64,000 nt of DNA from UBA2862 sp045658005 (GCA_045658005.1 JAZOUD010000064.1:34621-98620), one strand, 5' to 3'; positions 7,049 to 17,400 are shown, counted from the first letter of the stretch. A program made the numbers and translations. The notes: a model not told the origin generated them from the sequence alone.

Positions 7049-9629
7049 GTTCATCTTCCTGCTGCTCCCTCGCCATGCGCGCCTCGACCTCCTCCGGCTT
7101 GGTGGTCATCAGGCTGTACAGTCGCGTGGACTTGTCGAAGCGATCCCGGAACGGGATGATGACGTTGCCGTAGAACAGCAGACCCTCGCCCTCCTGGGAA
7201 TTGGTGACGTGGGACAGCTGTCGCGGGCTGATGTTCAGCTGCTTGGCGAGGATGGCTCTGTCGCCGCCGGCCTGGTTGAGCATGATGATGAAGTCGCTGT
7301 TCTCAAAGATGTTCTCGATCTCCCGGCTGGCCAACAGGTCCTTCACGTTCTGCGTGATGCCCGTGGGAATGCCGCCCCACTTCCTGAACCGCTTCCAGAT
7401 GTCGATGGAATAGGAGGCAGTCTGCTCCTCCTTCAGCAGCAGATGGAACTCGTCGATGTAGTAGCGGGTGGCCTTGTGGGAGAAGCGGTTGACTGTCACA
7501 CGATTCCACACCTGGTCCTGGACGATGAGCATTCCCAGCTTTTTCAGCTGCTTGCCCAGGTCCTTGATGTCGAAGCAGACGATGCGGTTCGTCAGCTCCA
7601 CGTTCGTCTGGTGGTTGAACACGTTGAGGCTGCCGGTGACGTAGATCTCTAGCGCCGTGGCGATGTAGGCCGCCTCCTTTTCCGGCTGCTTGAGCAGGCA
7701 GTTGTACAGGTCGCCCAGGATGGGGATGTTCTCCGGGCGCGGGTCGCGCAGGTATTTGTCGTAGATGATGGCAAGGCATCTGTCGATGACCGACTTCTCC
7801 TTCGGGTCGATGCCGCTGCGCGACCCCATGATCAGCTCGCACAGGGAGAGGATGAAGTCGGACTTCAGGCGCAGCGGGTTCTCATCGTCTGAATAGTCCA
7901 GGTTGAAATCCAGCGGGTTGATGTAGTCGTGGCTGCTGGGAGCGATGCGCACCACCTGGCCGCCCAGCGCCTGCACCAGCGGGTAATACTCGCCCTCCGG
8001 ATCGCAGATGATCACGTCGTCCTCCGAGAAGAAGAACACATGGGCGATCTCCCGCTTTGCCGTGAAAGACTTGCCGCTACCGGGCGTACCGAGAATCAGG
8101 CCGTTGGGTGTTTTGAGCTGTTTCCTGTCGGCGTAGATCATGTTGTTGGACACAGCATTCAGGCCATAATAGACCGATTCCTCGCCGGGGATGAACAGCT
8201 CCTGCGTCGTAAAAGGCACGAATATGGCGGTGGAGGTGGTGGTCAGCGCCCGCTTGATGGGCACTTGGTTCCAACCCAGCGGCAGGCTGCTGACCATGCC
8301 CGCCTCCTGCATACAGTCGAGCCTGCGCAGCGCGCAGTTGTAGCGATGCGCCACGCCATCCACCTGTCCCACGGCGTTTTCCAGCTCCTCCCGCGTCCGC
8401 TCGGTGTTCAGCACCAGCACCGTCACCAGGAACAGGCGCTCGTTGCGGGATTGCAAATCGTCCAGCAAGTGCTGGGCCTCGCCGGAATAGGTGTTCAGGT
8501 CGGAGGGGATGATGTCCATGTCGTAGCCGGAGCGCACGGCTTTCTTCTGCTCCTCGATCTTCATCTTGTTGATGTCGCTGACCTTGCCCTTCACCATCTT
8601 GATGGCGGCGGATTGCTCAATGGACTGGATGTGCATGGTGATGACCATATCCCTGTCCAGATCGAGGAACTCGGCCAGCATCTTGTCGGAAAGCTCGGAG
8701 GCGAGGATTTGGAGATAGGACACGGCGCTGTAGCGGTTCCCCATGCGGTAATAGCGCCGGTTCTTGAAGTTGAAGCTGGTCGGGGCGATGTAATCCTTGG
8801 TGGACATGCCCGACTTCAACACCAGGTCGTAGCTGAACTCAAAGGGCGCTTTGGCATCCGGATTGAAGAATTCGTACATCTGCTTGAGCCGCTCCGCGCC
8901 GGTCAGCGGATAGGCCACCACGCCCAGCACCTTAAAATTGGTGAGGATGTCGGCTTCGATGCGCTCCAGCTTCGGCTTGGCTTCGCGGAAGTTGTCCGCC
9001 TCGATGGAATAGGTGATGTACTTGGTGCGGATCAGGCCGTTGTTGCCCTTCTGTAGCTGCTCCCGGAGCATATTGGCGTATTCTTCCATAAGGTCGGAGA
9101 AGCCGTCGTTCCGGGGACGCACCTTAATGAGATTCTCCAGCTCCGCGGCGATGCTGTGCCGGTTGGAGAAGGTCAGCTGGGCGTGGATGGTGTAGTCGAA
9201 GTAGTTGAGAAACTCCGACCAGCCGTCGAAGATGTCCGCCTTGTCGTCGGGCTGCGCCAGCTGGTAGTTCAGGTCGAGGTAGCGAATGGTCTTGGAATAC
9301 AGCCGATCATGGACGCGGCAGATGCCGTCCTTGCCCATCTCCCGGTAGGGGATGGTTGCCTGGGCGGAGATTCCCCGCTTGTTCTGCTCCTCCGACTGGG
9401 GCTTCCTTGTGCCGTTCCTCGCGCCCTTTTTCTTCGCCGCGGCCTTGTGCTTAGTGGCGGCCTTTCTGCGGGCGGTCTGACGCTTCGCCGCTTCCATCGC
9501 CTCCCGCTTCGCCACCTTTTCAGCGGCGCGACGCTGCCTGCGGCTCATGCGAGGGTTATCAGTCTCGATCTCCGGCATTCCCGCATGGACGGTCATGCCG
9601 GCGTCAGCGCTTCTTTTTCTTCGGAACAT
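7032..9629 (-). CDS. VirB4/TraE-type conjugation ATPase (CD1110-like)
   Basis: About 865 residues, with Walker A in LGTPGSGKSFTAKRE and Walker B in TRYYIDEFHLLL. A very basic Arg/Lys/Ala-rich stretch lies near the N-terminus. This is the hexameric ATPase that energises the type IV secretion channel on the cytoplasmic face. The start ATG 9629 (MFRRKRSAD) is chosen because AAGGAG lies 6 bases upstream; the longer frame to 9683 would run further into prgI. It overlaps the 3' end of prgI by 26 bases and the sortase start downstream. The stop codon is TAG, so TAG does act as a stop in this element. Confidence 0.92.
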   Translation of the reverse strand: MFRRKRSADAGMTVHAGMPEIETDNPRMSRRQRRAAEKVAKREAMEAAKRQTARRKAATKHKAAAKKKGARNGTRKPQSEEQNKRGISAQATIPYREMGKDGICRVHDRLYSKTIRYLDLNYQLAQPDDKADIFDGWSEFLNYFDYTIHAQLTFSNRHSIAAELENLIKVRPRNDGFSDLMEEYANMLREQLQKGNNGLIRTKYITYSIEADNFREAKPKLERIEADILTNFKVLGVVAYPLTGAERLKQMYEFFNPDAKAPFEFSYDLVLKSGMSTKDYIAPTSFNFKNRRYYRMGNRYSAVSYLQILASELSDKMLAEFLDLDRDMVITMHIQSIEQSAAIKMVKGKVSDINKMKIEEQKKAVRSGYDMDIIPSDLNTYSGEAQHLLDDLQSRNERLFLVTVLVLNTERTREELENAVGQVDGVAHRYNCALRRLDCMQEAGMVSSLPLGWNQVPIKRALTTTSTAIFVPFTTQELFIPGEESVYYGLNAVSNNMIYADRKQLKTPNGLILGTPGSGKSFTAKREIAHVFFFSEDDVIICDPEGEYYPLVQALGGQVVRIAPSSHDYINPLDFNLDYSDDENPLRLKSDFILSLCELIMGSRSGIDPKEKSVIDRCLAIIYDKYLRDPRPENIPILGDLYNCLLKQPEKEAAYIATALEIYVTGSLNVFNHQTNVELTNRIVCFDIKDLGKQLKKLGMLIVQDQVWNRVTVNRFSHKATRYYIDEFHLLLKEEQTASYSIDIWKRFRKWGGIPTGITQNVKDLLASREIENIFENSDFIIMLNQAGGDRAILAKQLNISPRQLSHVTNSQEGEGLLFYGNVIIPFRDRFDKSTRLYSLMTTKPEEVEARMAREQQEDEHEEDS

Positions 9630-9987
9630 TCCTGGCTCCTTTCCGGGCCGTGTCTCTGGCGGGCACCATCTTTTTCTTCTCATAGAGGTTGGTCATTTCG
9701 TATTTGCGGACGCCGGGCCGCAGGAATTTCGTGGTGATGAGGTTCATCAACACCTTCTCCAGCGGCAGGCCGTCACGCTCATACATGGCGAACAGGAACG
9801 CGGGCAGCATCAGCAGCACCATGCAGGTGGCCGACGTGGTGGTGCCCAGCGCCTCCCGCGTCAGGAAGTAGAACGGCAGGCCAATCGCCGCCGCGAGGGC
9901 GAAGCAGATCAGCTGCCGCCGGGTCAGGTTGAACACCAGCTTGTTCTTGACTTTCGTCAGGTCTTTGGGGACGGAAACATAGGCCAT
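9604..9987 (-). CDS. PrgI-family conjugation membrane protein
   Basis: 127 residues beginning MAYVSVPKDLTKVKNKLVFN, a hallmark PrgI start. Two adjacent membrane helices (~28-70) are followed by a cytoplasmic part ending in a Lys/Arg-rich tail. PrgI proteins are the VirB3-like inner-membrane partners of VirB4 in Gram-positive type IV systems, and it directly precedes and overlaps virB4 here. AAAGGAG lies 6 bases before the ATG. Confidence 0.88.
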   Translation of the reverse strand: MAYVSVPKDLTKVKNKLVFNLTRRQLICFALAAAIGLPFYFLTREALGTTTSATCMVLLMLPAFLFAMYERDGLPLEKVLMNLITTKFLRPGVRKYEMTNLYEKKKMVPARDTARKGARNVPKKKKR

Positions 9988-10010
9988 AATGGACTCCTTT
10001 CATCGTTTTA

Positions 10011-10883
10011 TCAGTGCGCGTTGAACACGGACTTGGACAGGCTGCCGGTTTTCAGCAGCGCGAAGCACAGCATGACGGTATACGCAGCTATGCCGAAAAG
10101 CGCCGAATGCATGTTGTCGGAGATCTGCATCGTGGAGACCAGCACGGCGTAGATCGCCACGCACACCATGATGAAGAAGCCCTGGAACGCCAGCGCCAGC
10201 AGTCCGCGCAGGTAGTTGTTGCCGATCTGTCCCCATTCCCGGTTGCTCATGGTGGCAAAGGGGATGGCGGCGACAGAGGAATACAGATATATTTCGATCA
10301 TGCGGCCATACAGCACCACCGTGATGATGACCGACATGACCTTCATGCCAAAGCTCACCAGCAGGGTCTCCAGGGCCAGAAGGACAAGCTCTCCCATTTC
10401 CATTGTTTGTATCGTTGTGCTCATCTGCCCGACCAGCGAGGAAATGTCTATCGCCGTCGAGCCTCCGATCACTCCCGCCGCGCTGTTCACCACATGCTGG
10501 CCCACGTCGAAGATCGCCATGACCATATCGAAGGTATGGGACACGATCCACACGGCCACCCACATCTTGAAGAAATACTTGAAGAACATGAAGGTGTCCA
10601 CGTCGTGCATGTTGTTGGCGCTGGTGACCATGGAGATCAGCTCATAGCACAGTATGAAGGTGATGATCATCCCCGCGATGGGGATGATGACGGAATTGGA
10701 GAGGCTGCGTATCATGGAAAAGATACTGCCGTTCCAGCCCTGGGGGGTCTGCCCAACCTGACTTGCGATCTCGCCGGTCTTCTGATTGACATCGGTGAAC
10801 ATGTTGGTCAGGTTGGACGTGACCATGCCGGAGAGGAGCTGGCGCATCCATTTCTCTATCTCTTCAAACAGAGCGTTAAACAT
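10011..10883 (-). CDS. VirB6/TrbL-like polytopic conjugation protein (CD1112-like)
   Basis: 290 residues with about six hydrophobic segments (for example VIIPIAGMIITFILCYEL, VAVWIVSHTFDMVMAIF, LLALAFQGFFIMVCVAIYAV). Size, topology and position between a Maff2-like protein and PrgI match the VirB6-like channel subunit of Tn1549/CTn-type elements. GGAGG precedes the ATG. Confidence 0.85.
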   Translation of the reverse strand: MFNALFEEIEKWMRQLLSGMVTSNLTNMFTDVNQKTGEIASQVGQTPQGWNGSIFSMIRSLSNSVIIPIAGMIITFILCYELISMVTSANNMHDVDTFMFFKYFFKMWVAVWIVSHTFDMVMAIFDVGQHVVNSAAGVIGGSTAIDISSLVGQMSTTIQTMEMGELVLLALETLLVSFGMKVMSVIITVVLYGRMIEIYLYSSVAAIPFATMSNREWGQIGNNYLRGLLALAFQGFFIMVCVAIYAVLVSTMQISDNMHSALFGIAAYTVMLCFALLKTGSLSKSVFNAH

Positions 10884-10914
10884 GGGTCAGTTCCTCCCAT
10901 AGTCGTTGTGCCGC

Positions 10915-11130
10915 TTATCCGAACAGGCCGGACAGCAGGGGGATCAGCTGGGTGCCGATCAGGGCAACGCCGCCACCCGCCATGAGCTGCTTGATGCCCT
11001 GGGACTTTGCGCCGGGATTGTCGTTGCCGTAGCCTTCCAGCAGGTTGATGACGCCCCACGCGCCCAGGCCAGCACCGAGGGCGACCACGAGGGTCTGGAG
11101 AATGGTGATTGCGGAGTTGAAGAATGCCAT
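10915..11130 (-). CDS. Maff2-family small membrane protein (VirB2-like pilin candidate)
   Basis: 71 residues with two hydrophobic helices (LQTLVVALGAGLGAWGVINL and GGGVALIGTQLIPLLSGLFG) joined by a short polar loop, the Maff2 pattern. The ATG at 11130 has AAGGAA 8 bases upstream; a GTG two codons earlier is possible. It is encoded between virD4 and virB6, where the VirB2-like subunit is expected. The pilin role is an inference from position and topology. Confidence 0.8.
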   Translation of the reverse strand: MAFFNSAITILQTLVVALGAGLGAWGVINLLEGYGNDNPGAKSQGIKQLMAGGGVALIGTQLIPLLSGLFG

Positions 11131-11169
11131 ATTCACATTTCCTTTCTGTGGTGGAATGAATGAGGGAGG

Positions 11170-13035
11170 TCAGCTTGCGGGCTGATCTCCCTCATGGTCG
11201 TTTTGTGGGACGCTGCTTGCGTCGTACTCATAGACTTCGCACACATCGTCCGGCCGGACGTGCAGCCTGTGCCGCAGGTAGGTTTCTATATGAAAAGCGT
11301 TCTTGGGATTGGCGTCGGACAGCATCCGGTAACGCTTGTGCCGGGTGATGTCGTATTTATCCGAGAGGAAGGGACGAACGCCCCTCAGCTGAAGGATACA
11401 CTTGTTGCCGTCCATGACCGCGAGCTCGTCGCGGCTCATGAGTTCATGGCCAGTCTTCTGATAGTTGAGGCCCATTGACCGGCTCTGCCCGCGGGTGTCA
11501 GAGGTGTTGTACAGGTCGATGGTCTCCTTTCCGAGCGTCTCGGAGATCTCCTTCAGCGTGCTCGGCTCTTTCCCGCCCAGAAAGAGCATGGTGTCGCAGT
11601 TGCCGATGATGGTCTCAGCCGCGTCCTTGTATATGGTCTTGAGCTGGGACTGCGATTGCAGGATGATATTGGCCGACATCTCCCGGCTTCGGATCGTGGC
11701 GATCAGCTTGTCGAACATGGGAATCTGCCCGATGTTGGCGAATTCGTCCAGCAGGAACCGCACATGGTACGGAAGCCTGCCGCCATGCACGTCGTCCGCG
11801 CGGTCACACAGCAGGTTGAACAGCTGGCTGTACATCATGGCCACCACGAAGTTGAAGGTGGAGTCGGTATCGCTGACGATGATGAAAAGCGCCGTCCTCT
11901 GATCCCCGATCATGTCCAGCTCCATCTCGTCATAGGCCAGAAGGTCCCGCAGCTCCGCGATGTCGAACGGCGCAAGGCGAGCGCCGCAGGAAATCAAGAT
12001 CGATTTCGCCGTCTTGCCCGCCGCCAGCTTGAACTTGGCATACTGGCGAACTGCGAAGTGATCCGGCTTGTCGCGGGCCAGATCGTCAAACAGCAGGTCG
12101 ATGGCGTTCTTGAACGTCTCGTCCTCCTCCCGCACCTCAAAGGCGTTGATCAACTCCAGCAGCATCGTGAAATTCTGCTCGTCCTCCGGGGCCTCATACC
12201 ACAGGTAGCCGATGAGCGCGCAGAACAGCAGCCGCTCCGACTTTACCCAGAAATCCTCGCCGGCCTTTTCACCGTCCCCCTTGGTGTTGGCGATCAGCGC
12301 GTTGACCAGTTTCAAAATGTCCTTTTCGCTGCGAATGTACTGAAAGGGGTTGTAGTGCATGGACTTGGCGAAGTTGATGGTGTTCAGCACCTTCACGCGA
12401 TAGCCGCCCTTGACAAGCATCCTTCCGCATTCGATGACCAGGCTGCCCTTGGGATCGGTCACGACGAAGCTGACCTTTTCCGGCATCTGCATCAGGTTCG
12501 GCTTGACGAAGAATCGTGTCTTGCCGGAGCCGGACCCGCCAATGACGATGACGTTCTTGTTCCTGGCGTATTTGGGGAGCGAAGGACGCCCGTTCATGGT
12601 CAACCGTTCCGTAGCAGTAAGCAGAATGTTGTTCTCGTATACGGGATCAATGAACGGGGCGATGTCCTTCGCCGTTCCCCAGCGGGCTGAACCGTATTCC
12701 TGCCCGTGCCGAAACTTCTTGGAATTGCCGGCGCGGTAGGCCACCACCAGCCGCACGATGGCAGCAGCGGCAACGCCGACCAGCAAATCGCGGGGATGGA
12801 AGCTGACCAGCGGCCGCCCGAACGCCATCTGCGCGTTGGACAGCAGAACCACCAGCCGGGAAAGCAGATTGTTTCCCGGACAGCAGCGGTACATCCAGCC
12901 CAGCTTATCGCCCACACAGGCGATGAAGGTGTAAGGAAGCAGGTCGATCACGACCTGCTTTGCGTTGAACGTGGGCGGCAAGCGCGGCAGCCAGCGGGGT
13001 TTGCGCTTGCCCTGTTTCCTTTTCTTGGTACTCAA
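11170..13035 (-). CDS. VirD4/TraG-type coupling protein
   Basis: 621 residues. An N-terminal membrane region is followed by a cytoplasmic ATPase with Walker A (VIGGSGSGKTRFFVKPNLMQ), Walker B (VRFLLDEFANIGQIP) and the downstream Q-rich sensor segment ILQSQSQL typical of TraG/TraD. It brings the relaxase-DNA complex to the channel. The start is TTG within TTGA, overlapping the pcfB stop by 4 bases. Its C-terminus ends about 40 bases before the Maff2 gene. Confidence 0.93.
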   Translation of the reverse strand: MSTKKRKQGKRKPRWLPRLPPTFNAKQVVIDLLPYTFIACVGDKLGWMYRCCPGNNLLSRLVVLLSNAQMAFGRPLVSFHPRDLLVGVAAAAIVRLVVAYRAGNSKKFRHGQEYGSARWGTAKDIAPFIDPVYENNILLTATERLTMNGRPSLPKYARNKNVIVIGGSGSGKTRFFVKPNLMQMPEKVSFVVTDPKGSLVIECGRMLVKGGYRVKVLNTINFAKSMHYNPFQYIRSEKDILKLVNALIANTKGDGEKAGEDFWVKSERLLFCALIGYLWYEAPEDEQNFTMLLELINAFEVREEDETFKNAIDLLFDDLARDKPDHFAVRQYAKFKLAAGKTAKSILISCGARLAPFDIAELRDLLAYDEMELDMIGDQRTALFIIVSDTDSTFNFVVAMMYSQLFNLLCDRADDVHGGRLPYHVRFLLDEFANIGQIPMFDKLIATIRSREMSANIILQSQSQLKTIYKDAAETIIGNCDTMLFLGGKEPSTLKEISETLGKETIDLYNTSDTRGQSRSMGLNYQKTGHELMSRDELAVMDGNKCILQLRGVRPFLSDKYDITRHKRYRMLSDANPKNAFHIETYLRHRLHVRPDDVCEVYEYDASSVPQNDHEGDQPAS

Positions 13036-13544
13036 CGGGATTCCGTCCTCTCTTTCTTCTTCTCGCGCTCCCGTGCCCGCTGGGGCAGGGTGCGCTTCAT
13101 GGCGACGGACAGCTTCTTCTTGACAGAAGGCTTCTTCTCTTTGGTGGTATACTCAGAGTATTCCTTGAAGGCCGCCTCCATCGTCTTGACATCCCGTGCC
13201 CGGAAGAACACGAAGTATCGCGGCGGATCTGCCTCTTTGTCCTTCTTCAGCGCATAATCAATGCCATACTTCCGGGCGTATCGTTCAAAGGATTTGATGT
13301 TCTCGTCGGTGATCTCGATGTTAGAGAGTTCGCTGCCCTCCGTCTGTAAATCCCGGAGGGACTGCTTCCCCCGGTTGACGGCAACATCATCCTTCTGATA
13401 CGATGCTTCCCGGCGCTGGACATTCTGCTTGTGTTTCTCCCTGGCCCGGAGTACGGCACGAAGGGCGGCTTTCAGCGAGTTCGCCGTCACCCTCGCGCCT
13501 TTGATGTACACGGTAATCGTCTTGTGGTTAATCTCTTCCTGCAT
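13032..13544 (-). CDS. PcfB-family (DUF3801) conjugation protein
   Basis: About 170 residues starting MQEEINHKTITVYIKGARVT, a typical PcfB/DUF3801 opening. The basic tail (KKERTESR) ends in the stop that overlaps virD4. PcfB proteins help recruit the relaxosome to the coupling protein. The ATG at 13544 has GGAG 9 bases upstream; the frame is open back to 13607 but that part overlaps the small membrane gene. Confidence 0.85.
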   Translation of the reverse strand: MQEEINHKTITVYIKGARVTANSLKAALRAVLRAREKHKQNVQRREASYQKDDVAVNRGKQSLRDLQTEGSELSNIEITDENIKSFERYARKYGIDYALKKDKEADPPRYFVFFRARDVKTMEAAFKEYSEYTTKEKKPSVKKKLSVAMKRTLPQRAREREKKKERTESR

Positions 13545-13668
13545 TTCTCTCACGCTCCCATGCTTCCATTTGGCGCTCCGCGTCGCCGCCGACAATGATA
13601 CAGGCATAGCCCATGAGCGCCAGCAGTATGACGAGAGCGATGCCGATGATAATCAGGATGGTTTTCAT
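13528..13668 (-). CDS. Small single-pass membrane protein, first gene of the virD4 block
   Basis: 46 codons: MKTILIIIGIALVILLALMG then a short acidic/basic tail ending ERNAGRD. GGGAG lies 7 bases before the ATG. It overlaps the pcfB start by 17 bases, suggesting coupled translation. There is one N-terminal membrane helix and no recognised family. Its conserved-looking position suggests an accessory transfer role. Confidence 0.6.
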   Translation of the reverse strand: MKTILIIIGIALVILLALMGYACIIVGGDAERQMEAWERERNAGRD

Positions 13669-13692
13669 ATGATCACTCCCTTATATCGCCTC

Positions 13693-13722
13693 TTGTGTTT
13701 TCCCCGCTTCCTGTGCTATAAT
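13693..13722 (+). promoter_or_regulatory. Promoter of toxin-antitoxin operon
   Basis: TTGTGT, 18 bases, TATAAT, located 24 bases before the antitoxin ATG. It starts a plus-strand transcript inside an otherwise minus-strand block. Confidence 0.5.
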
Positions 13723-13746
13723 GGAATTGGAAACGGAGGTGTTCCT

Positions 13747-13977
13747 ATGACAGTCGCATTGAAGAATCTGATTTCCACCATCCCTACGCTGAGCGAAGCC
13801 GAATTCGCGCAGCTTGTTGAAGCTGTTTATTCGCGCATGAGCGTTCAGAACGGAATAGCTCCGCTGACCGAGGAACAATGGGCTGAAAAACTGGATCACT
13901 CTCTTGCCCAGGCAAGGCAGGGCCAGAAGTCAGACGCCAGCACGCTGACCACGCGAATCCGGGCCATGTACGGCTGA
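13747..13977 (+). CDS. Antitoxin-like small protein of a RelE/ParE-type pair
   Basis: 76 residues starting MTVALKNLISTIPTLSEAEF with GGAGG 8 bases upstream. It ends TLTTRIRAMYG, followed 26 bases later by the toxin start. It contains the pattern ..LTEEQWAEKLDHSLAQARQG.., seen in small antitoxins that precede ParE/RelE toxins. It lacks an obvious DNA-binding domain. Antitoxin role is inferred from size and the gene pair. Confidence 0.65.
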   Translation: MTVALKNLISTIPTLSEAEFAQLVEAVYSRMSVQNGIAPLTEEQWAEKLDHSLAQARQGQKSDASTLTTRIRAMYG

Positions 13978-14003
13978 TACCATTGCCATGCGAGGAAACG
14001 ACG

Positions 14004-14321
14004 ATGAAAGAATACTTTGTCTCATCGACCTGGGACGCGGATGCCGACACCTTGCGCCATTACCTGTACATCAGGAATGTGCTGATGAATCCACAGGCCA
14101 CTGACGCCTATCTGACCGATTACGACGAAACGCGGGAGCTTCTCTCCAAATCGGCAGGCTCTCTGAGGATTGGAGACCATCCACTGATGAGAGAGCGCGA
14201 ATTGCGCCGTATCAACTTTATCCGCCACGATTATTTCCTGGTGTACCACATCGAAGGAGATGAAGCGGAAATCGTCGCCGTAGGCCATTTCGATGAGGAT
14301 TTGAAGAACGTCATCCACTGA
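14004..14321 (+). CDS. RelE/ParE-superfamily toxin-like protein
   Basis: 105 residues starting MKEYFVSSTWDADADTLRHY. The C-terminal half (RELRRINFIRHDYFLVYHIEGDE.. then a hydrophobic strand) matches the late beta strands of RelE/ParE toxins. GAGG lies 8 bases upstream. It is co-directional with the antitoxin and opposite to flanking transfer genes. The probable role is element maintenance; the fold assignment is from pattern only. Confidence 0.65.
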   Translation: MKEYFVSSTWDADADTLRHYLYIRNVLMNPQATDAYLTDYDETRELLSKSAGSLRIGDHPLMRERELRRINFIRHDYFLVYHIEGDEAEIVAVGHFDEDLKNVIH

Positions 14322-14349
14322 TCAGCAATTACATACAACAAGGATTACA

Positions 14350-14498
14350 AAGGAGCCGAAGCATAGCAACGGCTCCTTCCCCTATTCTGTCAGAACTTCC
14401 TGCGGTTCTTTCGCATGACCGCAAGGTTGAAAACCCTTTGGGGTTTCAAGTTTCGGCTGAAAGCCGAAACCGCGGACGGTTCAAATCTTCGATTTGAA
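14350..14498. terminator. Cluster of four hairpins between the toxin and the adhesin 3' end
   Basis: First stem AAGGAGCCG (14350-14358) with CGGCTCCTT (14370-14378). Then three tandem hairpins: TGAAAACCC/GGGTTTCA (14428-14448), GTTTCGGCT/AGCCGAAAC (14450-14470) and TTCAAATC/GATTTGAA (14480-14498). The last includes the adhesin stop. They separate convergent transcripts and probably terminate both, though no long T tract is present. Confidence 0.5.
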
Positions 14499-17400
14499 GC
14501 GCCGTGCCACCGCAGTCATCAGCCCAAGCAGGGCGACCACGCCGATGCCGCCCCACAGCAGCGGGTTGTTCATATCGCCGGTCTTGGGCGTATCAGGCAT
14601 GGGAGTGCCGGGCTGCTCCGGGTTTTCCTGTGCGTCCTTCATGGTGACGGTCTGGATCTCTGAGGTGTCCTTGATCTCAAACTCCACATCCTCCGCGACC
14701 AGATAACCGGACGGCGCGGTTTCCTCGCGCAGCGTGTACTTACCGATGGGCAGCATCTCGATGTAATGCGGCTCGGTGGTGGAAGTCCAGGTCTCCACAA
14801 CCTTGCCCTCGAAATTCAGAATGGTCAACTTCGCGCCTTCCAGTTCCTTCTTTCCGGTCAGGTCTGTCTTGGAAATCTTCACCTTTGTCACATCATCCTC
14901 CATCTCCACCGGCTGCACATCGCCGGTATCGGAGATCGCGAACTCAATGTTCTCGGCAGTGGCGTAGCCCGACGCGGGCAGCGCCTCCGTCAGCGTGTAG
15001 GTCTTGCCCACGACCAGGCCGATGATGCGGTGCGGCTCCTTTTCGGAGATCCAACTGTCAATCACGTTGCCTTCCTCGTCGGTCACTTGGAGGCTCGCAC
15101 CTTCCAGTTCCTCGCCGGTGGTGAGGCTGGATTTGGTCACGTCCACAAGGGTGGGCATATCCTCAAAGGTGTACTCCATCTCCACGACGGCGACATCGGT
15201 ATTGCTGCCGTCAAAGGTGAAGGTCTGTGCGTTGGGGTCAGAAGCATAGCCCACAGGCGGGGTGATCTCTTTGACGGCGTAATCGAAGCCCACAGGCAGA
15301 TCGACCTCAAAGGTCAGCCTGCCATTGGAATCGGTGGCCCGCTGCTCGATCAGGGTATCCTTCGCCAGAATGATCTTCCCATTCTCGCCGGTGATGTCTT
15401 CTGCACTATACAGACCGAACACCGCGCCTTCCAGCAGCCTGTCGCCGTCTGTTTCCTTTTTCACAACGGTCACGCGCGCTCGCTGGCGCTCATTCTGCCA
15501 TGCCTCGGAATAGGTCACAACGGGCATCTTGGAATCGCGATAGGTCAGGTCGATCAGGCGCGGCTGGTCGTCCAGCACATACCCGTCCTGTGTGGCGATC
15601 TCTTTCACCATATAGCGGCCCAGGGGCAGGTTTTCCATAACCGCCACGCCGGTGTTGTCCGTGGTGATGGTGCCGATCTGCGTCCCCGCGGCGTAGTAAT
15701 CCGGGGATACGCCGTCCGCCTGCTTGATGTCGTCATAGGCATACACGCCGAAAGTCACATCCTTCAAGCCTCCCGTGATGAAGGAGAAAGTGTTGCCGAT
15801 CCAGCCGGCCGCGCTGTCCAGCACGGAAATGTCGCTCAGGAACTCGCCGGACTTGTTGATAATGATCTTGCCCGTGGGCACTTCATCCTTCATGATGACC
15901 TTCTGAATCTCGGCGGTGTCGCCCACGGTGAACTTGACCGTGTTGGAGATCAGGTAGCCATACGGGGCGATGTCCTCGCGCAGCGTGTAGGTCGCGCCGA
16001 TGGCCAGCCCTTCGATCAGGTGAGGTTCGCCCGCCACGGAAGTCCAGGAATCCATCTCCTTCCCGCTTGCGTCCAACAGCGTCAGCTTCGCGCCGTCCAG
16101 CTCCACGCCGGTGGTGGCGTCGGCCTTGCTGATGACCATGCGGGTCGGCTGGTTCTCATAGGTGCCGGTGACGGAGACCACCTTCACGTCCTGCCCCTGA
16201 TAGGCCGCTTCCATTTCGATCACTTCATCTGACAGGACGTAGCCCACCGGGGCCTGAAGCTCGTTGACGAGGTACTTGCCCAGGGGCAGGTCGATGTCAA
16301 AGACCACGCTGCCAGTCTCGTCGGACACGGCGGTGGCAATGCAGGTTCCGGCAGGCACGATGACGGCATCGTTGGCGCGGATGTCTTCACCTGCGTACAG
16401 TCCCAGCGTTGCGCCGGGCAGCTTGATGTCCTTGCCCTTTGCCTTCTTCTCCACGACCAGGCTGACCTTTTGGCGGGCGTCGGCCACCGTCGCAGCCTCC
16501 ACTACGATCTCCGTCTCCTGGCCTGCGTATGCCAGCGTCACGGTGACAGGCTCTGCGTTGAGGACAAAGCCGATGGGCGCTTTCTTCTCGATCACCTTGT
16601 AGGTACCCAGGGGCAGATCCTCGGTGCGGGCTTCGCCGTTTTCGTCGGTGGTCAGCGTGGCGACCACAGTACCGGCGGCGTATTCCAGATAGCGGTTGCC
16701 GTCCGCGTCCCTTTGATTATCCGCGGTGTAGATGTTCTCGGCGGCGATGACCTCGAAGGTCGCACCGGGCAGGCGCTGTACCTCGTAGATGAACTGTCCG
16801 CCCTCAAAGCGGGACAGCATTTCGCCCTCCTTGTACACGGTGATGCGGCCCCACACGGGAGTGTCGTGCATCGTAACCTCGATCACCAGGTCACCGGACA
16901 CGGCGTCCACCTGATGCAATGCCTCGTCGCTGATGGTCACGTCCGCTTCGGCGCGGTTCAGCATATAGCCGAAGGGTGCGTTGATCTCCGTGATGCGGTA
17001 ATGACCGGGACGCAGCGTTTCGGGCAGCGTCAGAGTGCCGCTTTCGTCAGTGGTGAAGGTGGTGTGCTTCACGGTCTGAGGGTAGGTCGTGACCTGCTCC
17101 ACAATGGTGTCGTTGTCCACATCGTAGATGGAGAACTCCGCGCCTGGCAACAGGATCGTCCGCCCTGTCGCGCTGTCCACCTTGTAGATTTTCAGCTTTG
17201 CGGCGAACTCCTCGTCCAGCAGCACCCTCCACACCTGGGGCTTCGTGGGGTTGTTCTCATTGATGGTGACGATGAAATCGTCCACGGGCGCGTAATTCTT
17301 CGGCGTCGTGGTTTCGCGCACGATGTAGGTGCCGAAGGGCAGCGGAATGGAAGTGGCGTGGCCCTTTTCATCGGTGAAGATTTCCGTTTCACCGTTCGCG

